Source: Conus ventricosus (taxonomy: Eukaryota > Mollusca > Gastropoda > Neogastropoda > Conidae). Taken from it: a stretch of 64,000 nt of DNA. This document shows positions 12,054-21,390 of this stretch, piece by piece. The DNA lies in NCBI GenBank assembly GCA_018398815.1, contig CM031614.1, positions 44,134,882-44,198,881 on the forward strand. The letters are read 5' to 3'. Both the position numbers and the translations under genes were made by a program. Positions within the stretch are counted from its first letter, which is position 1; the number at the start of each line of letters is the position of its first letter. The notes beneath the pieces are model-generated. The model was given only the letters and a program-made list of their open reading frames with translations. It did no database searches and was not told the origin of the DNA.

Positions 12054-12314
12054 ACACACACACACCTATTAGGGCACTATCCCCTATCCCTGTATACCTA
12101 CATAAGTCAATGGGCCCACTTCAGCACAACATTGTCCTCTCACCCCCACACCTCCAAAGCGGCTGTCTATGCCTGACTTGTGTTAGCATTGCAGTATTAC
12201 TGACTAGGCACAGCTGTTTTGTTTCAACATTTTCTTATATATGGGATTTCAGGTTTACGGCTCTCAGGATTTTTTAGTTTCAGGTTTGGCAACAGGGTAG
12301 TCCTAGCACCCATG
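10753..12314. other. AT-rich DNA, GT/GA microsatellite and C run; no gene
   Basis: Unique AT-rich DNA, then (GT)n at about 11780-11830 followed by (GA)n, and a C-rich tract at about 11994-12052. This is part of the insertion that begins at 8353. Confidence 0.55.
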
Positions 12315-12321
12315 CTTTAGT

Positions 12322-12850
12322 CTTGGCTCTTAGTCTGGGAGAGACGAAGAGCTTCCTGTCTGTCCTGGTTCGGAGGTAGATACCTTCAGCTGCAGGACCA
12401 AATGCTTGTTTCAGCATCACAGCAAAGAAGATTCCAAACAGGGTGGGAGTCAGGACGCAACCCTGTTCACTCCGCTCCGTATGTTGAAGGCAGCTGATGT
12501 TGAGCCGCCAAAGACAACGGTGCCTTTCATGTCTTCGTGGAAGGGTTCTAATGATGCTGAGAAGTTTGGGTGGACATCCAATCTTGGGGAGGATCTTGAA
12601 GAGGTCATCCCTACTGACCAGATTGAAAGCCTTTGTGAGATCTATAAAGGCATTGAAGAGTGGCTGCCTTTACTCCCTACATTTCTCCTGAAGTTGTTTA
12701 AGGGAGAAGATCATATCTATAGTGATCTGTTGGCACGGAAACCGCACTGTGATTCAGGATAAACTTGCTCTGCAAGTACTTGGAGCCTCTTCAGTGCTAC
12801 TCATGCAAAGACTTTCCCAACAATACTAAGGAGGATATGGAGAGATGATG
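12322..12850 (-). pseudogene. LINE reverse transcriptase, 5' half (split element)
   Basis: On the minus strand this reads the reverse transcriptase segment upstream of the FADD block: a stretch ending EDMKGTVVFGGST, then RSGVNRVAS, then IYLRTRTDRKLF and PRLRAKTK at the break. Stops and frameshifts are present. It joins in sequence to the 7336-8345 segment, showing one LINE copy that was later split. Confidence 0.8.
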
Positions 12851-12889
12851 TATGTATACTATTCAATTAAAACGTCACATTTTGGACAA

Positions 12890-13090
12890 GCAGATCCAAG
12901 CACACTAGCAGCGATCATGAGACATAATGAACAACATAAATACAATTCAAATCATAACTAGGCATACATGAAAGATCTTGCAAATACAATTCAAATCACT
13001 ACACAAAAATGAAAGATACTGCAAATACAATTCAAATCACAACTACACATAACTGAGAGATTTTGCTAACACAATTCAAATCATTACTAA
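12890..13090. repeat. Degenerate tandem repeat, about 57-bp unit, four copies
   Basis: Copies share the block AATACAATTCAAATCA and a GAAAGAT[CA][TC]TGCAAA or GAGATTTTGCTAA variant. Confidence 0.65.
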
Positions 13091-13380
13091 TTTGGCGTAA
13101 AGCATTCAAACACAGATTTCTATCTTTTCTTTTCTGTTCTCATTTTCTATGCCAATTCCCCTCTCCCTCCTCCAGCCCTTCCCAACTCCCTCTTCTCAGT
13201 AACATAGCAATATAACACATACACAACTACCCCCAGCTGACCTATCACAGCTCCAGCACTACAGCCACAAGGAGCATCCACTCAGGTTGCCACGAGGACA
13301 CCCACTACAGAAGACACTGCACTGCTGGCGATCACTTCCGCAGTGTTGCGTGGCACACATTCTAATTCAACACACACATG
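13091..13380. other. No gene seen
   Basis: Pyrimidine-rich unique DNA without recognised coding or repeat content. Confidence 0.4.
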
Positions 13381-13393
13381 ACTCCATCTACTA

Positions 13394-13672
13394 TGGTCCT
13401 TCGAATGAGACTATAAACCGAGTTCCGTGTGTGAACGCACGCTAACATCTTGCACACACGTAAAATCCCATCACCAACTTTCGGAAGAGAAAGGCCAGTT
13501 TGGCGTTGGTATGGATGACACGTGACACATAGCATGCACCTTCCCCGAAGATGGAGTATGCTGCCTTAATGGCGGGATAAAAAAGGTTCATACACACAAA
13601 ACTCCACTGCCTGGCTATACAGGGAGTGTCCGCAGGAGTATCAGCCTGCGTACGCAGAAAGAAAAAGAAAGA
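13394..13672 (+). mobile_element. 5'-truncated SINE with 13-bp target duplication
   Basis: A 13-bp direct repeat ACTCCATCTACTA (13381-13393 and 13673-13685) brackets the element. The body includes TCCTTCGAATGAGACTATAA and CCCATCACCAACTTTCGGAA, shared with the SINE at 49968-50497. The 3' part (GGGATAAAAAAGGTTCATAC ... TCAGCCTGCGTACGCAGAAA) ends in an A/GAAA tail. The tRNA-like head is missing. Confidence 0.8.
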
Positions 13673-13784
13673 ACTCCATCTACTACACCTCCATACTGAT
13701 AACAGCAACTCCTTAAGACGCCAGGCCAGAGAGTGAGTGAGTATCACCCTCTGTAGGCAGCACAACGTGCATCCATTGACAGTC

Positions 13785-14043
13785 CCTACAACTCTGCTAA
13801 TACTGGCTGCTTTAACATGAATCCCCCACACCCATAACTCTGCTAATACTGGCTGCTTTAACATGAATCCCCCACAGGCATCGACATGGAGAGGAATTCG
13901 GAAGAGAGGTTGCCACAAAACAAAGGATCGAAGGTCACTGCACCCTCGACCTTTTTTCCCCCCACAGGCATCGACATGGAGAGGAAATCGGAAGTGAGGT
14001 TACCACAAAACAAGGAGTCAAAGGTCACTGCACCCTCCACCTT
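13785..14043 (+). repeat. Nested tandem duplications ending at acceptor-like CCCCCACAG
   Basis: A roughly 50-bp unit (ATAACTCTGCTAATACTGGC ... CCCCCACA) is present twice at about 13788-13876. It is followed by a 90-bp unit starting GCATCGACATGGAGAGGAA, also present twice (about 13877-13966 and 13967-14043). Both copies of the 90-bp unit stay open in the frame G-I-D-M-E-R, with about equal numbers of silent and replacement differences. This could be a duplicated small exon or just intronic duplication upstream of the exon at 14051. Confidence 0.55.
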
Positions 14044-14050
14044 TTTTCAG

Positions 14051-14121
14051 TGCTGATCAATGACAACGAGGATGGTGAAGATGATGCTATGGTGTTCTCT
14101 TCTGATCTACGACCTATGTAA
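14051..14121 (+). CDS. Candidate terminal exon of an unidentified plus-strand gene
   Basis: A strong acceptor (CCACCTTTTTTCAG) precedes a frame entered in phase 1 that reads LINDNEDGEDDAMVFSSDL then RPM and TAA at 14119-14121. The acidic, non-repetitive composition looks like a protein C terminus. I do not recognise the protein. If real, the gene runs toward the FAAH-like gene and its 3' UTR could extend to an AATAAA near 16.10 kb. Upstream exons were not found, apart from a weak candidate at 6835. Confidence 0.35.
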
Positions 14122-15099
14122 ATATTGTGGTGCTCTTCATGAAACAGAAAGCCACAACACTGTATGATGCTTTTGTAACAGAGATCATTCAGCACAAAAA
14201 TCATCTTAGGAGCTCACAAGTACTGTCCCATACACAGCATTCAAATAGCACAATGATACCAAAGATATAAATACTACAAAATACAACAAACCTACCCACA
14301 ATCCAAGTTATAAAATAACACGTGCATAAATATACACAAACAAAACCTCACTCTGGCACACTGAATGTAGATAGATACAGATATAGATAGATATATCAAT
14401 AGATTATCTATCTATCTATATATGTATACAGGAGAGGAAGACAGACTTTGGAATGTGCTAATCTTGGCAGACATGCTTACCATAAAACTGCTATTGGTGT
14501 ACGGTACTACAGAAAACAAAAATGAGAACAATTTCAACAAGTGTATTCAAATCTTCAAAATTTTTATAAAAGTGGCGTGGGCAGGGAAAGAGAAAATGGA
14601 AGGGAAAAGGAAAGAGGGAGAGGGGGGGGGAGGTGTTTCATCTTCCTCTTTTTGTAAAAGCAAAGGGGGATGGTGGGAGGGGGGGGGGACCTGCCATAAC
14701 ACTGAAGAGTTTAGCAATACCAAGCAGTAACTACTACACTTTAAAATCATTTTCTACCGACACAAACTACAATCAAAACTTTTTTAAATCAGCACACTTT
14801 GGCACAAATTCATGCTTTCTCACCAGTTTTTTTCCTGATGTTTTGGTGTTCCTACAAATCGGCAGATGCAGCTAGAGAGATAGCGAGATTTGTCATTCTT
14901 TGGTCAAAACTCCCAATTTGGCACACCATGACAATACCATGGTTACCCTCTACATGTGCAATTACTGCACTAGTACTTTGTCTCTAGATTTCTTTTTTGT
15001 CTCTAGATTTCTTTTTGGACTCTTTCTTTTTCAACGTTTATCATATTTTTGAGAAACGTGTGTTAAAGAAGTGTTAAAGAAAAAAAAGAGGGCAAAATC
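14122..15099. other. No gene seen; GATA/TCTA tract and G-rich tracts
   Basis: A (GATA)n/(TATC)n tract lies at about 14367-14420 and purine/G-rich tracts at about 14590-14690. It may be 3' UTR of the candidate exon at 14051; otherwise nothing was recognised. Confidence 0.4.
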
Positions 15100-15111
15100 A
15101 TTAGGGTGAAC

Positions 15112-15797
15112 CCGGGACCAGGCTGCTTCAATTCAGTAGTGGGACGACCATCCCCAACCCGGCAGTCCCCGGGTGGCGGATAGGGGAACGGCCCTCAGAA
15201 ATGGGGTTAGCTGCGATATAAGTCAGGCTTGCCTGGCAGAATAAGCAGTCCCGGACCAACTGGCGATGTTTTCCTACCAGGACGGGGTGGGTCAACAGGT
15301 GGCACTGCTGTCCTCACCGAAATAACCCCATGTGTCCTAAAACGGGTTCATCATGCGGTCAAGAGGCGCGTTACAACCTCTAGCCATGGGGTGGGATCCC
15401 GGAGAAACAACCCCCCCTGTGCTCACAGGTAGGACGTATGGGCCACGAGCTAAGGGTGAGCACCCCAAAAGAAAACTCCAGCTGAAGGCGGAGGTATCGG
15501 GCCACTGGCGCAACTAAAACCACAATACCACGCATCTACGCTTTCATGATGATGCAGTCCACAGAAATTCAATGTGGCGCTCGACCTTCGGAGACCTGCC
15601 GGGGAGGTCGGGAGCCGGGCCCTACGCCTCAAAGGGGCCCACCCCAAGCGGTCGGACAAGGAAAGGAAGTACTGGCCAACACCGACAGCAGTGGAAGCCA
15701 AGTTGTACGGTACCCTGGAGGAGCTGCAGTGGACGGCAGCCTTCATCGAGGACACCGGGCTTCTCATCTAATGGGAAGCGAATGAGGAAGAAGAAGA
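15112..15797 (+). mobile_element. 686-bp non-LTR retrotransposon derivative (5' end joined to 3' end)
   Basis: A perfect 12-bp target duplication ATTAGGGTGAAC (15100-15111 and 15798-15809) flanks the element. The 5' part is GC-rich and structured-looking (CCGGGACCAGG ... CCCCGGGTGGCGGATAGGGG). The 3' part has a frame ending TLEELQWTAAFIEDTGLLI and a stop, which resembles a LINE ORF C terminus, followed by a GAA-rich tail. I infer an internally deleted, non-autonomous partner of a LINE. The LINE clade is not assignable by eye. Confidence 0.7.
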
Positions 15798-15809
15798 ATT
15801 AGGGTGAAC

Positions 15810-16888
15810 AGGTGTGTTTCTGGCGTAAGCATCCTTGAAGACGATACCCACTGAAACAGCTTCTGAGGTCACAACCACCTCAAACCCTCTCCCCCCTCCC
15901 CCTCTTTCTTTTTTTCAAAAACACAAAAATATTAACAGCCCTGAGGAAAAAGCTTAAATGCTGATGACACTGACAGTAACACACATCGACAGATAAACTG
16001 ATCACCAGATGAGAAGATGGAAAGGGAAGTCCTGCCAGGACCTACATCCAACAATCCAAAGACTTCCTTCTCGTCCACTTTACTTGTTCCTAAAAAGGGA
16101 TAATAAACTCTTCTTCCTTTCTTCTTTGGTGAAGGAAAAAGGCTAAGAGAATTTCAATGGAAGTAGCTGGGGAGGGTTGTCTGGTATGCTTTTCGTTTCT
16201 TGAAAAGTTTGTAAGTTAAAGGAAGCTCTCTTTAAAACGAATCAACTGTTAAATTAATACCTCATGAACAAAAAAAAAATCACATATCAATTTTAACATT
16301 TATTATATGAAACAAAAACAAAGCAACATAAAATGTCGAATATAACAAAGCAACTAGGTGAATACAAATAGAAATATGCATACACACACTCGCCCAAAAA
16401 TCAATCAACAGAGCAGAATAAAACACACATAAGTAGAGTGAATACAAAAGTTGAAAAGGAGTAAACAGGATCTTGTAAAATATAACCTAATTAACAAAGT
16501 ATTGCTTCCAGTTTGTTTCATGTTATTTTCCTTTTAAGGCATTAAATAATGCATTTCTTTCAGAGAAATTTCTAGGAAAAAAATCAAAGAAATCGGTTCA
16601 TAGCCTGGTCTGATTATGCACATGGCAGAAAGGACATTCATAGAATTACAGGGCCAATAACTCCCAGCGATTTGCTGAGGGCTCTCCCTGGCAACCGGCG
16701 CCATGGTAGTTCTTTGCCTATGGAACGCAATGTTTGTGTCTTCTTGCCTCTCCTCATGCTGCTGGGTTATTACTGGGAAAATCATGCCATAATCATAATA
16801 AATATTTGTCATGTATTTTTCCTCTCACTTGGAGGTATAAAAACATTTCAATTTACACACATAGACACGTACACATGTACACACGCGT
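15810..16888. other. Intergenic DNA between convergent transcription units; no gene seen
   Basis: AT-rich with a few T and A runs and an AATAAA at about 16104 on the plus strand. No coding similarity was recognised. Confidence 0.45.
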
Positions 16889-16889
16889 A

Positions 16890-17202
16890 CACGCACACAC
16901 ACACCACATTTATTCAGAGAGACACGCTCTCATATCTAACCATCATTTTCCTTCCATGATCTGTTTAGATTCCATTGTACAATGACGTCCAGCATTCTTA
17001 AGCTTTTACTTCCACTATCATCTAATTCATCACAAGAAAATGATGGCTGACCATACACTCTACTCCTAGATTAGCGTCCGAGTTCTACGTAACTTTCAGA
17101 CCTTGCTGACTACGGGTATCAAGGCCGACTGCACGTTACTTTCTGCCAGTCTTTCTGAACACTGAAAACTTGCCGACCGTACGTCTCAAGGCTGAACAGA
17201 CG
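16890..17202 (-). other. FAAH: Predicted 3' UTR and poly(A) signal of the FAAH-like gene
   Basis: Downstream of the stop codon on the minus strand, the first canonical AATAAA lies at 16914-16909 (TTTATT on the plus strand). This gives a 3' UTR of about 300 bp followed by a GT-rich stretch, as is usual after a cleavage site. Transcript data would be needed to fix the end. Confidence 0.5.
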
Positions 17203-17307
17203 TTAGGCGGTGTCGATGTCTTTCATGACTCGCAGAACCACTTCCTCCTGGAAGGGAAGCGCAACGCACTGAACGGACACAGGAAGCCCCACAGAGCCGT
17301 CCGAGTC
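17203..17307 (-). CDS. FAAH: FAAH-like terminal exon with stop codon
   Basis: The acceptor CCTTCTGTCGCAG precedes a phase-0 frame reading GSVGLPVSVQCVALPFQEEV, then VLRVMKDIDTA and TAA (17205-17203). This is the conserved FAAH C-terminal block (VGLPVAVQCVALP...QEE in vertebrates). The C-terminal tail is shorter than in human, which continues about 10 residues past this point. The acceptor and the first ~10 exon bases are repeated many times in the array immediately upstream. Confidence 0.93.
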   Translation of the reverse strand, partial: DSDGSVGLPVSVQCVALPFQEEVVLRVMKDIDTA

Positions 17308-18325
17308 CTGCGACAGAAGGCACCAAAGTATGTACATACACGCTATCATGTTAGGCACCAAGTATGCACACACACACACTATCCCTCTGAGTCTTGTGCA
17401 CACACACACACACTACCCCTCTGAGTCTTGTGCACACACACACACACTATCCCTCCGAGTCCTGCGACACAAGGCACCACGTATGCACACACACATTATC
17501 CCTCCGAATCCTCCGACACAAAGCACCAAGTATGTACACACACACTTTCCCTCCTAGTCCTGCGACAGAAGGTACCAAGTATGTACACACACACTATCCC
17601 TCCAAGTCCTGCGACAGAAGGTACCAAGTATGTACACACACACTATCTCTCCGAGTCCTGCGACAGAAGGTACCAAGTATGTACACACACACACACTATC
17701 CCTCCAAGTCCTGCGACAGAAGGTACCAAGTATGTACACACACACACTATCCCTCCGAGTCCTGCGGCAGAAGGTACCAAGTATGTACACACACACTATC
17801 CCTCCGAGTCCTGCGACACAAGGCACCACGTATGCACACACACATTATCCCTCTGAGTCCTCCGACACAAAGCACCACATATGCACACACACATTATCCC
17901 TCTTGAGTCCTCAGACACAAAGCACCAAGTATGTACACACACACACACACACACACTATCCCTCTGAGTCCTGCGCCACAAGGTACCAAGTATGTCACAC
18001 ACCCCCATCATGTTAGGCACCAAGTATGCACACACACACACACTATCCCTCTGAGTCCTGCGACAGAAGGCACCAAGTAAGTACACACACACTCACGTTA
18101 GGCACCAAGTATGTACACACACACTATCATGTCAGGAACCAAGTATATACACACAACTATCCCTATGAGTCATGCGACACAAGACACCAAATAAGTACAC
18201 ACACACTATCATGTTAGACACCAAGTATGTACACACAAACTATCATGTTGGGCACCAAGTATGTACACGCACACTATCCCTCCGAGTCCTGCGACACAAG
18301 GCACCAAGTATGTACACACACACTA

Positions 18326-18358
<33 letters not shown>

Positions 18359-21353
18359 AGTCCTGCGACACAAAGCACCAAGTATGTACACACACACTAT
18401 CATGTTAGGCACCAAGTATGTACATACACACTATCATGTTGGGCACCAAATATGTACACACACACTGCCCCTCTGAGTCCTGCGACACATGTCACCAAGT
18501 ATGTACACACACTAATCATGTTCATGCTACATTGATGCAGTAACAATATATAGCACACTATGTCAGGAACAAAACAACATGCCATAGTACTGACATGTCA
18601 CACAGCACATGTGTCCTTGCCAAACTTGCAGTTGCTGTTGTCACGAGTTTTGTCACGAGGCCTACGACGATTGACCCCTCTAGGGTGTGGAATTGTTCAT
18701 TGGTTGTCGTCGTTTATTGTCGTATATCCGTCCCTTAATGTGGTTTGTGGTGTGGTTGCAACCTTTGGTGTAGTTCAGCTCAGGTTAGGTTTTACTTCTC
18801 TCTCTCTCTCTCTAATTCCACTGCCCGTGCAATTCATCCTGCAGGTTCACGGGGGCTGGTATCTTTTTCTTGTACTGGCTGTCTCTATCGGCCTCTCACC
18901 TGTCTTTTCACCTGCCGCACGTGCAAGGTTCCTCTTAGGCTTGAGGTATTCTCACCGTGACGTAGCGTGGCATGTTGGCCGCCATCGTTTAGGCAGGTTT
19001 TCTCTTCACTCGACGGAAGATGTCTCTGGGAGCGCCTGCTCCGGTCTTGGTTCTTCACCTTATCGTCGAAGTACAGTCGGTACCTTCATTTCCTACAGTC
19101 GGCCTGTAGAGAGAGACATCACTTCATCTTTTTCCGCATCTGCGCTGTCTCGACCGGACAGAGGCAGAGAGAGTCATTTGACCCGCCTCTTCTGGGTCAC
19201 CCACGGTAGCTGGTAAGCATCAGTTTCGTGGTTTATTTGTTGTGTTTTTTTTTTTGATGTTAGCCGCTAATTCTTCTCTTTTGCGCAATTTGTTTTTGGT
19301 TTCAAAATTATAAAAGAAATATTGTTTGAGACCACTTTTCTGTTAATTCAATCTTTAACCTGCCAGTCAAAATATATCTAAAAGTCTTTCTCCTTTTTAT
19401 GCATTTGGTGATGCGGTATCGGCGGGAAGGGAGAGAACCTGTGATTCAGGTTGTACTTGCTTGGTCTCGCTCGTCCGCCCCTGTCACAATTGCCGGCTCA
19501 CATTTTTTCGCCACCGTCTGTTTTGTGTTGCAAGGAGAACGAGTTTTATGTTCGCGAGCGTGCGTACGCATGATTAGTCGTTTGGATGCGTGGTGGAAAT
19601 TTGTGTTATTTTGAAATGTTGCCATAAAATGTGGGGATAATTGTGCCATTGAATTATTATTATTTGCAAATGTGGTGGCAGATGTAAAGCCATGGTTGCT
19701 TTATTAGTTCAATTCCTAAGAAAGGAAAATGTTAAACGTGAGTGAGAGAAGGATGAAGATAATTCATATTGTGTTTTATAGCCTGTTAATTTAATGCAGT
19801 CTCTTACCTGCTTCGTATGAGAAGACTTTAAACGAACATTCCTGATTGGTTGGTTTTGCCCGCGTTATGCTCAGGTCTTGTTGACTGATGTTGTGGTGTA
19901 TTTAGTAGACCCTCCCTCGCCCATCATGCGAGTGGCTGTTAAGGTTTAACAGCATGTTCAGACAGTACTGACTGCGGGTTCCAGTGCCCGTCTTTCTACT
20001 TTCCCCAGTTACCTTTTCCCTCCTCCCGGGGACATCACCCGAGCACGCACTGGTTGGGCCACGCACTGGTTGGACTGCCCACTGGTTGGTAACGCACGCT
20101 GGTTGGGACCGCGCACTGGTTGGTAACGCGCACTGGTTGGGCCACGCACTGGTTGGGACTGCCCACTGGTTGGTAACGCACGCTGGTTGGGACCGCGCAC
20201 TGGTTGGTAACGCGCACTGGTTGGGGCCACGCACTGGTTGAGGCCACGTACTGGTGGAAAAGCCCGTGGACTTGGCTGGAGGTCCTGATCCCCGTCTGGG
20301 ACCTCCGGCGACGGCGCCCCGTCCCCCGGGACGCGCTCTCCAACCGTCTGTTTGTGCGTGTCAAGGGTGTCGGCCTTGAACAACTCTCTCAGAACCGAAC
20401 CGGTTTGGGGCACCCAGTGCGACAGGGTGTTCCCATAGACTTGAAGAGGCAGGAGTGTGAGGGCACTGCATGACAGGGAAAGGGATGGGTGCTGGAATTA
20501 TTTATTTATGATTATGATTGTGTATGCCATGTATTGAGATGTTTGATTGTGATTGTGCATGTTGTGCGGTTCGAATGCTTGATTGTGATTGTGCATGTGC
20601 GTGCGTTGAAATATTTATTTGTGATTGCGTGTGTTGATGTGAATAAATGGGGTGTTTGTATCGTAATCCTTCTGTGTGGTCTCTTGCGAGGCGTGTGAGG
20701 TCAGTCACTCCCTTCGCTCCCACCAAAAACCGATCCTGTCAGGGCTGACCTCCAGGGGTCGCTCGTGACATTTGTGGGGCTCGTCCGGGATGTGAAGGGC
20801 TCTGACTGTCTCTCTCGTTCGCGAGTACCTGTTCAGTTCTGTCTGTTTTGTATATGTTTAGTCAGTTTGTCGTGTTTGTTTCGTGGGTGGTTGGCTGGGT
20901 GACTCTAGCGTGTAGGGAGTCTTGGTGGCCTGAAGGAACATCCAGTGTGACCGGGAGTTCGAAGTGAGACCAGGGGAGTCGACCGCGTCCAGACCTCCTT
21001 CCGCCGGGTGCCTCACGCAGATTCGGCCGTAAGTCTTTCCTTTCTGTTGCCGCTCAGTCTTCCATTCCTGTTTGTAGTTAGCCAGTTTTTTTTTACCGGT
21101 GATTATTGAGTATAGGTGGGTGTATCGGACGTTAGTGTCACTTTTCTCTCTCCGGATTCCGTCTGCCAGTTTGTTTGGGTTTTTTTTTCGGCCAGCCCCA
21201 CCGCACTGTTGCTCGTGCTGTGGAGCGCGGTGTTTGCCAGAGTGGGGCAGCCGGACATAGTTTTTTTTTTTTTTTTTTCGGTGAGCCCCACCGCACTGTT
21301 GCTCGTGCGTGGAGCCGCGTGTTTGCCAGAGTGGGAGCAGCCGAACTTGTCCC

Positions 21354-21390
<37 letters not shown>

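Larger units (their letters stand above)
8353..12314 (+). mobile_element. 3.96-kb insertion inside a LINE, carrying zinc-finger and OTU-like coding remnants
   Basis: The boundaries are set by the interrupted LINE reading frame and the 7-bp duplication CTTTAGT. The left end reads AGGGGTGTAATTTTCC, and the right end, inverted, reads CATGGGTGCTAGGAC, so only a short imperfect terminal inverted repeat (GGGTG) is visible. The left third (8668-9760) holds degenerate plus-strand coding sequence: a zinc-finger-like segment, a hAT-like N-terminal segment and an OTU-like protease segment. The right two thirds are AT-rich non-coding DNA with a SINE, a GT microsatellite and a C run. The superfamily is not assignable. 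Part of the length could be a second insertion. Confidence 0.6.

Noticed and set aside
17394..18408. Plus-strand frames of 78-170 codons with THTHYPS repeats
   Set aside because: They are products of the CA-rich minisatellite next to the FAAH terminal exon, with no independent coding evidence.
17300..18510. CRISPR-like array
   Set aside because: Repeats and spacers are not distinct: the spacers are CA tracts and the context is a eukaryotic intron.
19984..20413. Repetitive 85-134 codon frames (QPVRGPNQ, HALVGTAHW) as proteins
   Set aside because: They fall in the minisatellite within the LTR and occur in several frames on both strands.
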